Counted from the stretch's first letter, positions 43,768 to 52,849 are shown. The stretch is 64,000 nt of DNA from JAEUHO01 sp046350655 (GCA_046350655.1 JAXMAB010000005.1:496001-560000); one strand, 5' to 3'. Made by a program: numbers and translations. The notes: generated by a model from the sequence alone, not told the origin.

Positions 43768-46700
43768 TCAGCGCATCGAGGGTTCGACGGGCGACCGCGG
43801 CGGACGGTCCAGCGCCGTGGGCCCGTCGTCGGGCTCCTCGGCGGCGCCCTCCTGCACGGGCCGGAGCCCGCCGAGGTTCGCGGCCGTCTTGACGAGCGGC
43901 GCCAGGTGCGCGCGGACGAGCGCGGCCGACCCCGACGGCGGGGTGACGCGCATGACCTCGAGGCCGCCGCGCACGACGACGGCCGCGTTCGGCTCGGCGA
44001 CCTGCCAGCGGGCGCGCCGGAGATGACTGCCCCCGCTCTCGTCCGCCACGTCGAGCAGGACGGCGATGTCGCCCTTCACGCCGAGGGCCGAGAGCTTCTC
44101 CTTGAGCACGCTCTCGTCGGCCTGGCGGTCGCTCGTGACGACCTCGCGCGGCACGACGAGGACCGTGCGGACGTCGTACGGCCGCAGGCGCCGGTGCATC
44201 TCGACGGCCAGCTCGGCCGTCTCGCGTCCGGCGTCGCGCGCCGCGTCCGCGAACACGAGGAGCACCGTGCCGCTCTCGAGGAGCGTCGTGTCCGGGGTCG
44301 TGCTGCCGCCCGAGAGGACCACCGGGAACGCGTCGTCGGCGTCGTCGGCGTCGGCGCGCTCGAGGCGCGGCAGCCCGAGGCGCACCGGATCGTCCTCGAC
44401 GACGTCGGCGCTCCCGCGGCCCGTGTTGAGCACCAGCGTCACGAGGACGACGGCGGCGGCGAGGAAGCCCATCACGAGCAGCGCGAACCGCAGCGGCGAC
44501 GACGTCTCCTCGGCCGACGTGGACGCGGTCGCGGTCGCGGGGGCGGCCACCGCGCGGGTCGCCTCGTCGGCGGCCTGGCGGAACGCGGCGGCCCGGTCGG
44601 CGGCGGCGGGTGCCGGCGCGGCCGGACGCGCACCGGCGGGCACGGCCGGCGATCCGGCGACACCCGACGGGCTCGACGGCGCCGTGGTGCCCGTGGGGGC
44701 GCCCGTGGGAGCGGTCGCGGGCCGCGGGACGGGCCCGACCGCGGCGGGCGGCGGGCTCGTCGGCGCGACCGGGACCGCCGGCTTCGACGCGGCCGTGGGG
44801 ACCGCCCCGGCGGGCGCGGACGGCATCGCGGGCTTCGGCGAGGCCGCCGGGACGGCGGGCCCAGATCCAGGGCCAGATCCAGGGACCGCGGGGCCAGAGA
44901 CCGAAGAGCCAGAGCCCGAAGCACCCGTGACCACGGACCCGCGGGACGCCGGCGCGGGCGGGACGGCGGGCGCCGGAACGCTCGGCGTCACCGCGGGTTT
45001 CGCGGCGGTCGGCGCCGCGGGCGCACTCGCGGCCACGGCCGGGGGCGGCGGCTTCGGGGTCGAAGGCGCGGCCGCGGGCGGCATCGTGGGCGTCGGGGCC
45101 GGGGGCGTGGCGGGCGTCGCGCCCGGCACCGCCAACGGGTTGAGCGGCGCGACCGTCGCCGGCTTCGGCGGCACCAGGCTGCCCGTCGGTGAAGGGGCGG
45201 CGACGCCCGGCGTCGCGCCCGTGGGCGCGACCGTGGGCGCGGACGCCGCCGGCCGGGCGACGGTCGGCGCGCCCGACGGGGGCACCGCCAGCGGGTTGAG
45301 CGGAGCCACCGGCAGCTTCGCGGCCGGTGCGATCGGGAGCGGCACGGCCGGCGTCGGCGCGACGGGAGGCTTCGCGGTCGCCGGGATCGCCGGCGTCGGC
45401 GCGGACGGCGCCGGCATCGGTGCCGGCATCGGCGTCGGGATCGCCGTCGGCGTGGGCGGCGGCGGGATCCGCTTCATGACGTCGGTCGGCAGCGGCGCCG
45501 GCGGCGACACGGGCGCGGGCGTCGGCGGCACGGCCGGAGCCGTCGGCATCGCGGGACGGGGCGGCGCGGACACCGGCGGCGGCGGGGCCGACGGCGCTCC
45601 CATCGCGGCCGCGGGGGCGGGCGTCGCGGGCGCGGCCGGCGGGGCCGACGGCGTGAACGCGAGGCGCGGCGGGACGACGCTCGGCGCGGGCGGGACCGGC
45701 GCCGACGGCGGAGGCGTCGGCGCGGCGGCCGCGCCCGCGGGCGGCGTGGGCATCGCGGCCGGCGCCGCGGGCGCGACGAACGCCTTGCGGACGGCGGGCC
45801 GCGCGGGCGACGGGCCCGCGGCCGGGCGCGGCTCGAGGCCCGCCTCCTCGTCGTTCGACGCGACCACCGCGCGGAGGCGGCGGACGTCGGGCACGAGGTC
45901 GCGACGGTCGGGGTTCCACGTGGCCGGGTCGGGGAGCTCGCCCTTGTGCTTGCGCGCGGCGATCGCGGCCTCGACCTCGCCCTCGACGACCGCGCGCGGC
46001 GCGTCGGTGCGGACCGAGGGGCGGCGCACGCAGCGGAAGCCGATCGTGCCGTTGCGCGCGTCCGCGCGCGCGGACGAGCGGAAGTACGTCTTCGCGTAGA
46101 GCGCGAAGTCGAACCACGAGCCGCCGCGCACCACCACGCCGCCGCCGGGCGCCGGCGAGAGCGTGAGCTCCCACGCGTTGCCGACCATGTCGCGGCAGCC
46201 CTCGGGGCTGACGTTCTTCCCGTAGAAGCCCACGGGCAGCGTCATCTTGAGGCCCGTGCGGGCCGTGTTGGCCGCGAGGTCGGGCTCGTCGCCCCAGGGA
46301 TAGGTGCGCCCGTCCGTGCCGCGGGCCGCACGCTCCCACTCGTCCTCGTACGGCAGGTCCTTGCCGGCCCAGCGCGCGTACGCGATCGCGTCGAAGAGGT
46401 CGACGCCGACCACGGGATGGTCGCGGAGGTCCTCGGGGCAGCGCCCCGCGCGCCAGTAGAGCGCCGGCCGGTGGCCCGTCGCGAGCACGAAGCGCTCGTA
46501 GTCGCCGTTCGTCACCGGGTCGCGGTCGATCTCGAACTCGGGGACCGAGACGCGGCGCTTGTCCTCGCCGAAGACGAACGCCCCGCCGCGCACCGCCACC
46601 ATCGCGTCCGGCGGCGGGGTCGGTCGCCCGAAGGCCGAGAGGTCGCCGCCGAGGGTCGGCGTCGGCTCCGGCGGGAGCGCGGGCGCGTCCGGCGGCGCCT

Positions 46701-47178
46701 CGCCGCTGCCCGGCAGCGGGCCGGTGAAGGCGCGCCGCGGTTCGCGCGCCGCGGCGCCCGGCATCGCGATCGACGGCGCGTCCGGCGTCGCCGAACCGAA
46801 GCCGAGGGCCTCCGACAGCTTGTTGCCGCCGCCCAACGTCGGGGGCTTGCCCGGCGTGGCGGGTGCGGGCGACGGGTCGGTGCCGGGAGCGGTCAAGCGG
46901 GCCTCCGCGACGGAGTGTACGGACGGGGCAGGACCCTGCCTCCGGGCGCGCAGAGCGGCCTCGAGCGCGACCGGGTCGATCTTCCCGAACATCGCCTCGT
47001 CGCCGTCCACCTCGATCACGGGCACGCGCAGCGCGTACCGGAACGTGAGCCGCGGGTCGCGGTCGACCGGGACCTCGACGAGGTCGAAGCCCAGGCGGGG
47101 TCGCAGCCGTTCGAGGGCGGCGCGGGCGTCGTCGCAGAGCGGGCAGTGGTTGGCGTTGGTGTAGAGGACGACGCGCAT
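43768..47178 (-). CDS. Fusion protein: glutaredoxin-like, SUMF1/FGE-like, Pro/Ala linker, TM, thioredoxin-like
   Basis: 1136 residues. Residues 1-75 are a glutaredoxin-like domain (MRVVLYTNANHCPLCDDARAAL, active site CPLC, cis-Pro in LRVPVIEVDG). Residues ~195-385 form a formylglycine-generating-enzyme/SUMF1-like domain (VRGGAFVFGEDKRRVSVPEFEIDRDPVTNGDYERFV; YPWGDEPD; GNAWELTLS; RGGSWFD; IGFRCVRR). About 430 residues of Pro/Ala/Thr-rich linker follow, then one membrane helix (FALLVMGFLAAAVVLVTLVLN). The last ~210 residues look like a thioredoxin fold without CXXC (VLLVFADAARDAG; DIAVLLDVADESGG). There is no N-terminal signal, so the Grx and SUMF1 parts should be cytoplasmic and the C-terminal part periplasmic. 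The ATG at 47178 is chosen over upstream GTGs because the Grx strand begins there. Confidence 0.82.
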   Translation of the reverse strand: MRVVLYTNANHCPLCDDARAALERLRPRLGFDLVEVPVDRDPRLTFRYALRVPVIEVDGDEAMFGKIDPVALEAALRARRQGPAPSVHSVAEARLTAPGTDPSPAPATPGKPPTLGGGNKLSEALGFGSATPDAPSIAMPGAAAREPRRAFTGPLPGSGEAPPDAPALPPEPTPTLGGDLSAFGRPTPPPDAMVAVRGGAFVFGEDKRRVSVPEFEIDRDPVTNGDYERFVLATGHRPALYWRAGRCPEDLRDHPVVGVDLFDAIAYARWAGKDLPYEDEWERAARGTDGRTYPWGDEPDLAANTARTGLKMTLPVGFYGKNVSPEGCRDMVGNAWELTLSPAPGGGVVVRGGSWFDFALYAKTYFRSSARADARNGTIGFRCVRRPSVRTDAPRAVVEGEVEAAIAARKHKGELPDPATWNPDRRDLVPDVRRLRAVVASNDEEAGLEPRPAAGPSPARPAVRKAFVAPAAPAAMPTPPAGAAAAPTPPPSAPVPPAPSVVPPRLAFTPSAPPAAPATPAPAAAMGAPSAPPPPVSAPPRPAMPTAPAVPPTPAPVSPPAPLPTDVMKRIPPPPTPTAIPTPMPAPMPAPSAPTPAIPATAKPPVAPTPAVPLPIAPAAKLPVAPLNPLAVPPSGAPTVARPAASAPTVAPTGATPGVAAPSPTGSLVPPKPATVAPLNPLAVPGATPATPPAPTPTMPPAAAPSTPKPPPPAVAASAPAAPTAAKPAVTPSVPAPAVPPAPASRGSVVTGASGSGSSVSGPAVPGSGPGSGPAVPAASPKPAMPSAPAGAVPTAASKPAVPVAPTSPPPAAVGPVPRPATAPTGAPTGTTAPSSPSGVAGSPAVPAGARPAAPAPAAADRAAAFRQAADEATRAVAAPATATASTSAEETSSPLRFALLVMGFLAAAVVLVTLVLNTGRGSADVVEDDPVRLGLPRLERADADDADDAFPVVLSGGSTTPDTTLLESGTVLLVFADAARDAGRETAELAVEMHRRLRPYDVRTVLVVPREVVTSDRQADESVLKEKLSALGVKGDIAVLLDVADESGGSHLRRARWQVAEPNAAVVVRGGLEVMRVTPPSGSAALVRAHLAPLVKTAANLGGLRPVQEGAAEEPDDGPTALDRPPRSPVEPSMR

Positions 47179-47362
47179 CGGTCCCGTCCGGCCCCCACCC
47201 CCGGCACCGCCGGCGGCCCCGGAGTCACCCGGGGGGGAGCCGGGGAAGGTACCAGGGGACACCGGGCCTCGCGTGCCCCCGCCTCGACCGCCACCCGGAC
47301 CGTCGGCGGGCGGGCGGGGAGGCTCCGGGGGCGGGGGCCGCCGACGCGAGGCCGCTCGACCG

Positions 47363-50201
47363 TCAGCGCGGGCCCGAGGGCGGGTCGTCCGAGGGTTCCG
47401 CGAACACCGGGCCGTCGCCCTGGAGCCGCATCTGCTCCTGCGAGAGCTCGACCAGGCGCTTCTGGATGGCCTCGCGCTCCTTGTCGTCCTTCGCGCTCAC
47501 GTATCGCTGGCTGACCTCGCCGATCTCCTTCTGGATCTCCTGGAGCCGGCGCGCGTCCGCCGCCGACCGCGCCGCCACCCGGAGCTCGACGGACGCGCCG
47601 GTGGCCGCCGTCGTCTTGAGCGGGCGGTACCCCGCGTGATAGGCGGCGAGCGTGACCGTGCCCGACGGCAGCCCGTCGAGCACGAAGCGGCCGTCGTCCT
47701 TCGTGGTGGCGCTCTCCTCGGGGACGTACGCGTCGTCGCCCTCGAGGCCGACGAGCTGGCCCTCGACGGCGACCCGCACGCCCTTCACCGGCTTGCCGGC
47801 GTCGTCGAGGACCACGCCGTCGATGCGGACCGCCGGGCGCAGGTCGACGGTCACCGTCGGCGAGGCGTCCTCGCTCTCGAGCTTCACGGTGCGGCGCGAC
47901 GGGGCGGCCCCGGCCGCCGACACGGTCAGCGTCGCGGTCCCGACCTCGCAGGCGGCCGCCTCGAAGCGGCCCTCCTTGTCGGTGGTGAACGAGCGCTGGC
48001 CCATGTCCACGCCGTTCATGCGGAAGCGCATCCGCGGCCCCTTCGCGTCGGCCGCCGCGATCGAGACCTCGACCTTGGCGCCGACGGCGGGCCGGCGGTC
48101 GGGGCCCAGGACGGTCCCGCGGATCGTCGCGCCGCGCGACAGCTTCACCGGCGGGACCGTGACCTGGGCGCCCTCCTTCACGGTGATGCCCTCGCTCCGG
48201 CCCTCGACGAAGCCCTCGGCCTCGACCACGACGACGCTCACCTTCGGCGGCTCGTCGGCCTCGCCGGCGTCCGCCGTCCCGACCCGCCGCGCGGGCCTCG
48301 GCTCGAAGGGGTTGGCCGACTCGCCGGACGGGCCGACGCCCTCGAGCACGTACGCGCCGTCCTTCGCGGTGAGCACGTTCGTCCCGCCGCCCATCATCTG
48401 CTCGAGGCCGAACCCCGCGCCCTCGACCGACACCTTGGCGCCGGCGATCGGCTTGCCCTCGGCGTCGACGACCCGCCCGCGCAGCGTGGCCGCGCGCTTG
48501 AGCTTCACGTCGTGGGTCACCGTCCCCGCCTTGCGCGCGGCCTCGTCGATCGTCACGTTCGCGGTCTCGGCGACGAAGCCCGGCGCGCGGAACGACAGCA
48601 TCGCGCCCGCGTTCCCGAACATCGCCGTCACCGGCACCTTGTAGGCGCCCTGGGCGTCGGTCTGGAACGCGGCCTTGCCCGCGCCGCCGAAGAACGACAG
48701 CGACCGCACCTCGCAGCCGGCGAGCGGCGTGCCGTCGCTCGCGCGCACCGTGCCCGTCACGACGACCGCGGTCTTGATGCGCAGCGTCACCTCCGTCGAG
48801 CGGTCGGCCGTCAGCTCGTTCGGCGCCTCGCCCGACAGGCCGCCCATGTCGCCGCCCATGCCGCCGCGCGGGCTCATCATCATGAAGTCGCGGCCCGGCG
48901 CCATCACCAGCAGCATCTGGACCTTGCCCGGCCGCGCCGCGATGCGCGCGACGCCCTCGGCGTCGGTCACCGCCGACGGCATCGCGCCGGACTCCTCGGA
49001 CCCCTCGCCCGCGTCGATGTTGCCGACCATCAGCGAGACCGTCGCGCCGGCGACGGGCTTGTCGTCGCCCTCGGTGAGCAGCCGGACGACGAGCTCGGCG
49101 CCGCGCTGCAGCACGACGCGCACGTCCTTCGCGCCCGCGGCGAACGCGGGCCCGACCGTCGTCGGGTAGCCGGCGGCCTCGACGATCGCGCGGTACCCCT
49201 TCGTCGCGGGCTCGACGACGGCCTCGAAGCGGCCGCCCGCGCCGGTGACGGCGAAGATGCGCCGCGACATCCAGTCCATCATGTCGTCGCCGCCCTCGGT
49301 GCGCATGATCGCGACGGTCGCGCCCTCGATCGGCGCGCCGCGGTCGCCGACGACGACGCCGGCGACGTCCGCGCCGGGCTCGAGCTTCAGCGTCACCGGC
49401 GCCGGCGGGGTCTCCGCGTCGGCCTTCACCTTCACGGTCGCCATCCGCCGCCCCGCCGCGTCGGCGCGCACGACGACGGGCCCCGGCGGCACGTCGGCGA
49501 GCGTGAACCGCCCGTCCGCGCCGGACTTCGTCTTCGACAGCGGCGTGGGCTCGCGGCCCATGCTCGTGAACATCTCGAAGAGGTTCGACAGCATCTCCAT
49601 GGGGTTCTCGAACCCCACGAGCGCGCGCACGTCGGCGTTCGCGACGCCGTCGCCCTTCTCGTCCACCACGCGGCCCTCGACGCCCACGACCGCGCCGACG
49701 AGGACCGTGCCGAGGTCGGTCGTGCGCCCCGCGCGCACCGAGACGTCGGGCCGCGTGACGGCGCCGTCCTTCGCGGCGTCCACCCGCAGGACGAAGCCCT
49801 CGCCCGCGGCGACCCCGTCGAGGGACGCGAGGCCCGCCGCGTCCGAGGTCGCGGTGGCGCGCACCTCCTCGCCGCCCCAGCCCGTGCCGGTCAGCGTCAC
49901 GGCCGCGCCCTCGACGTTCGTCGCGCCGCGGACGCGCGCGAGGTGGACGCGGACGGCGCCGCGCCCGACGCGCTCGGGCCGGCGGCCCGCCGCGGCGAGC
50001 GACGGCGCGCCGCGGCCCGCGGCCTCGCCGCCCGCGACGGGACGCCCGTCGGGACCGACGACCGCGCCCGGCGCGTCCGCGTCGGGCCCGCCGTCGGCCG
50101 ACGGTCCGCCCGCCTCCCGGCCCGCCGCCGGGCCGCAGGAAGTAGAAGGCCGCCCCGCCGAGCGCGGCGAGGAGGACGACGATCGCGAGCGCGCGAGGCA
50201 T
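47363..50201 (-). CDS. Membrane-anchored carboxypeptidase-regulatory-like repeat protein, apparent +1 frameshift
   Basis: Repaired length about 945 residues. The ATG at 50201 starts MPRALAIVVLLAALGGAAFYFLRPGG, an N-terminal membrane anchor. That frame then becomes Arg-rich, while the frame one base over continues as AGGPSADGGPDADAPGAVVG and on to the end at 47363. One extra base in the GGCGGGCCGGG region about 50118-50135 accounts for this. The body is about eight Ig-like carboxypeptidase-regulatory domains (GRVVDEKGDGVANADVRAL; GVVVGDRGAPIEGATVAIM; GRVVDAEGKPIAGAKVSVEG; GVVLDDAGKPVKGVRVAVEG), each ~85 residues. The end is a Glu/Lys/Gln-rich helix (RRLQEIQKEIGEVSQRYVSAKDDKE). Probably a periplasmic or surface structural protein. 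Confidence 0.82.
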
Positions 50202-50325
50202 GGACGTCTCCCGAAGACCCGACCGCGCGACAGCGTAGCCGCACGCCCGGGTCCGCGCCGCCCTGCGACGCCCCGCCCCCACCCCGACGGGCGCGACGGG
50301 TCCGTCGCGCCGGACGGCCGAACGG

Positions 50326-50331
50326 TAGAGT
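50326..50331 (+). promoter_or_regulatory. -10 hexamer of the leaderless rhomboid gene
   Basis: TAGAGT followed by exactly six bases and then the GTG at 50338. There is no Shine-Dalgarno, so the transcript probably begins at the start codon. Confidence 0.5.
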
Positions 50332-50337
50332 GTCGGC

Positions 50338-51519
50338 GTGACGAGCGGAACCCTCCCCCATCCCCCGCGCGCTCCCGAAGGGCCGGTGCGGCGGACGCCG
50401 CCCCACCGCCTCGTGGACGTGCGGCGCGGCGACCCCGCGACGGATGCCTACGGCTACGTGATGCGCGGCCGGGCGCGGGCGTCCACCCGCGAGCGCATGG
50501 AGGCGATGTTCGCGGCGTCCGAGCAGGTCGAGGCGATCGAACGCGTCTGGACGCCGGAGACCGGCGGGCTCGTGGACCCGTGGCAGGTGCCGTGGATCGT
50601 CGAGGCGCACGCGCGCCGGCTCCGCCGCGGCCTCGGACGGAAGGTCGCGGTCGTCCTCTTCGGGCTCGTCGCGGCGCCGGCCGCGGTGTGGGTCGGCCTG
50701 CGGTTCCCGGAGACCCTGGGGATCCTGTTCTCCCTCGCGCTCGTCACGGTGCCGTGGGTCTTCGGCGCCGCCGTCGAGCTCTTCCGCCTCGCGAACCCGC
50801 GCCGCGCGTCGCGCGACCTGCTCGCCGCGCCGGCGCTCGGCCAGGCGCTCGCGACGTGGACCGGCCGCCCGTTCCGACGGACGTCGCTCGTGATGGTCGT
50901 CGCGTGGGCCGTCGTCGTGGCCGTGGGCCTCGTCGCCCGCGGGCCCGTCGGCGCGGTCGAGGCCCTCGGGCTCGCGAAGACGGGGCCCGCGGCGCACGAG
51001 GTCTGGCGCTGGGCGACGGCCACGACGATGCACGACGGCCTCCCGCACCTCTGGTTCAACGCCCTGTCGATGTTGACCCTGGGCGCCGCCACCGAGGCCT
51101 TGGCGGGCCGCGCGGCGCTGGGCCTCGTGTTCGCCGTCGCGGCCCTCGCGGGCTCCGCAGCGAGCGTCGCGCTGCTCCCCCACGGCCTCAGCGTGGGGGC
51201 GTCGGGCGGCATCGTCGGCCTGCTCGGCTTCCTCGTGGTGCACGGCGCGCGGTTCCACGACCGCCTGCCGCCCGGGTTCGCGCGCCGCTTCGGCGCCAGC
51301 GTGGCGTTCCTCGGCGTCTTCAGCCTCGCGCTGCTCCCCTATCTCGACCACGCGGCCCACGGCGGCGGGCTCGCCGCGGGCGCGCTCCTCGCCCTCGTCG
51401 TGCCCCGCCGCGACGACGCGACGCCGGCCCCGCGCTGGCTCGCGCTCTGCGGCGCGGTCGGGTGGGCCGCCGTCGCCGCGAGCGTCCTGACGTCGCTCGC
51501 CGTCCTCACGCTCGGCTGA
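50338..51519 (+). CDS. Rhomboid-family intramembrane serine protease
   Basis: 393 residues. A cytoplasmic N-terminal ~100 residues is followed by membrane helices near 100-125, 130-150, 185-205, 240-275 and 280-390. Rhomboid signatures: LPHLWFNALSMLTLGAATEALAG (HxxxN segment), the catalytic Ser in SVGASGGIVGLLGFLVVHG, and the catalytic His in LDHAAHGGGLAAGALLAL. The dyad and oxyanion Asn are therefore present and activity is likely; substrates are unknown. The GTG at 50338 is supported by TAGAGT six bases upstream. Its 3' end overlaps the end of the convergent ATPase gene by 14 bp. Confidence 0.9.
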   Translation: MTSGTLPHPPRAPEGPVRRTPPHRLVDVRRGDPATDAYGYVMRGRARASTRERMEAMFAASEQVEAIERVWTPETGGLVDPWQVPWIVEAHARRLRRGLGRKVAVVLFGLVAAPAAVWVGLRFPETLGILFSLALVTVPWVFGAAVELFRLANPRRASRDLLAAPALGQALATWTGRPFRRTSLVMVVAWAVVVAVGLVARGPVGAVEALGLAKTGPAAHEVWRWATATTMHDGLPHLWFNALSMLTLGAATEALAGRAALGLVFAVAALAGSAASVALLPHGLSVGASGGIVGLLGFLVVHGARFHDRLPPGFARRFGASVAFLGVFSLALLPYLDHAAHGGGLAAGALLALVVPRRDDATPAPRWLALCGAVGWAAVAASVLTSLAVLTLG

Positions 51520-51800
51520 CGTCGGGCCCCTCGTCGTCGACCGTCAGGTGCCGCCAGAACGACGCGGGCCGCTCGAGCACCGACCGCGTGATGCGGTACT
51601 GCGACGTGTCCTCGAGCCGCACCCGCTCGAGCGGGGCCGCGTCGAAGCTCACGAGGTCGGCGCCCGGGTAGGTCAACAGGATCGGCGAGTGCGTCGCGAT
51701 CACGAACTGCGTCTCGCCCTCGGCCACCCTCTGCGCCATGCGCGCGAGCAGCGTCGGCTGCCGCTGCGGCGACAACGCCGACTCGGGCTCGTCCATGGGG

Positions 51801-51972
51801 CCCTGTTTCGAAACCCTCCCTGCTGCGCCCGGCGATCCTCTCGCTGCGGCGGGCGTACTCGGCGGAAGGGCTCCTCAACGGGTCAAGGACCCGCCTCCGG
51901 GCCCTTCCGCCTCCGTGCGACCCGCCTCGCGTCGGTCTCGCCGGGCTCGCGACGGGCACTTTCGAAACAGGG
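51801..51972. mobile_element. 170-bp structured element, copy 2, in the ATPase gene
   Basis: Bounded by the inverted repeat CCCTGTTTCGAAA (51801-51813) / TTTCGAAACAGGG (51960-51972). The interior is about 80% or more identical to copy 1 (52159-52326), including the shared CCTCCCTGCTGCGCCCGGCG start and the CGTCGGTCTCGCCGGGCTCG end. It contains an internal hairpin CGGGT-caagg-ACCCG (51879-51893). It lies just before the Walker B codons of the ATPase. It is too short to encode a transposase, so it resembles a MITE or a structured RNA element. Confidence 0.8.
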
Positions 51973-52155
51973 CCTGCACCAGTCCCGACGACATCCCCTC
52001 GAGCAACACCGCGAGGAAGGCTTCGCCGTGCGACCGAGTGTGCAACGAACGCCCGCCGTACCGCCGGTACGGGTCACCCGCGAAGTCGGGGTCGTCGCGC
52101 CGCCGGTCGAGGAGCGATGCGAGGTGCGACGCGAGCTCGGCGCGGAAGAACCACC

Positions 52156-52329
52156 GAGCCTGTCCCAGTAGCCTCCCTGCTGCGCCCGGCGATCCTCTCG
52201 CTGCGGCGGGCCTGCTCGCCGGTCAGCCCCTCAACGGGTCAGGAACCCGCCTCCGGGGCTTCCCGGCTGCGCCTGCCCGCCTCGCGTCGGTCTCGCCGGG
52301 CTCGCGACGGGCACTCCTGGGACAGGCTC
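52156..52329. mobile_element. 170-bp structured element, copy 1, in the ATPase gene
   Basis: Bounded by GAGCCTGTCCCAG (52156-52168) / CTGGGACAGGCTC (52317-52329). The outer CCTGT/ACAGG is shared with copy 2, but the next bases differ (CCCAG/CTGGG here, TTCGAAA/TTTCGAA there) while pairing is kept. Internal hairpin CGGGT-cagga-ACCCG (52235-52249). Same orientation as copy 2, 187 bp apart. It interrupts the ATPase between its HDK and RWFFRAE codons. Confidence 0.8.
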
Positions 52330-52649
52330 TTGTCATGCGGCCGCGCGCGGAACCCCGGCCGCAACGCGCGACCGAGGGCGCTGGAAACCTCCGGGCCGTG
52401 CCCGTCGGGCAGCTCGTGCACGCCGCCCCCCGCGACCGGGAGGCCGCACGCCTCCGCGAGCCCCTCGACGAGCGTGGACTTGCCCGAGCCGTTCTCGCCG
52501 ACGAAGAACGTGACCGCGTGCCGCACCTCCAACGAGAGGCCCGGCACCCACGGCATCGTGAACGGCCACGCGGACGCATCGCTCACGCGCCGCGGGTCCA
52601 CCGCGATGCGCGTGAGATACGGAGCCGGGCGCGACGGGTCCACGCCGCG

Positions 52650-52655
52650 ATGGTA
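52650..52655 (-). promoter_or_regulatory. -10 hexamer of the split ATPase gene
   Basis: TACCAT on the minus strand, exactly six bases before the GTG at 52643, with no Shine-Dalgarno. It matches the leaderless pattern of the rhomboid, CPBP and other genes here. Confidence 0.45.
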
Positions 52656-52758
52656 CGCGGCCCGCGCGACGCGCGCCCGCGCGCGAGGACGCCCGAGGTC
52701 GTCGGTGTCCGGCCCGCGATCCCCGGGACCGCGAGGCCCGCCGGCCGATCGTCGTCGC

Positions 52759-52842
52759 GTGCCGTGGATCGGGCCTCGCGTGCCGTGAACCGGGCCTCGC
52801 GTGCCGTGCACCGGGCCTCGCGTGCCGTGGGCCGGGCCTCGC
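52759..52842. repeat. Four tandem 21-bp repeats
   Basis: Four perfect-length copies of GTGCCGTGnnnCGGGCCTCGC at 52759, 52780, 52801 and 52822, varying only in the three bases after GTGCCGTG (GAT, AAC, CAC, GGC). Each contains CGGGCCTCGC, the right arm of the dispersed palindromic family. A left arm (GGGACCGCGAGGCCCG) lies upstream at about 52728-52743. The array ends eight bases before the stop of the downstream carboxypeptidase-like gene. Confidence 0.85.
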
Positions 52843-52849
52843 GGTCCGG

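Larger units (their letters stand above)
51506..52643 (-). pseudogene. AAA-type ATPase (COG3910-like) split by two copies of a 170-bp element
   Basis: Three in-order pieces of one ATPase. N-terminal piece 52643-52330: LTRIAVDPRRVSDASAWPF and Walker A FFVGENGSGKSTLVEGL. Middle piece 52158-51972: ARWFFRAELASHLASLLDRR and YGGRSLHTRSHGEAFLAVLLEGMSSGLVQ. C-terminal piece 51796-51506: MDEPESALSPQRQPTLLARM (Walker B), FVIATHSPILLTYP and YRITRSVLERPASFWRHL. Joined, they match the full-length predicted ATPase family of ~240-260 residues with no other damage. The breaks coincide exactly with the two repeat elements, each of which brings in-frame stops. Either the gene is recently inactivated or the elements are removed or bypassed at RNA or translation level. 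The GTG at 52643 follows TACCAT plus six bases. Confidence 0.85.

Noticed and set aside
51506..51796. A separate 96-residue gene starting at MDEPES
   Set aside because: It begins in the Walker B motif of an ATPase whose other parts lie just upstream, so it is the 3' piece of the split gene.
51801..52329. The two inserts as inteins or in-frame palindromic coding elements (RPE-like)
   Set aside because: Both bring stop codons in the ATPase frame and have no splicing-motif residues; each codes for only 30-40 residues before a stop.
52759..52842. CRISPR array
   Set aside because: The 21-bp units are head-to-tail with only three variable bases and no spacers, and no cas genes are present.
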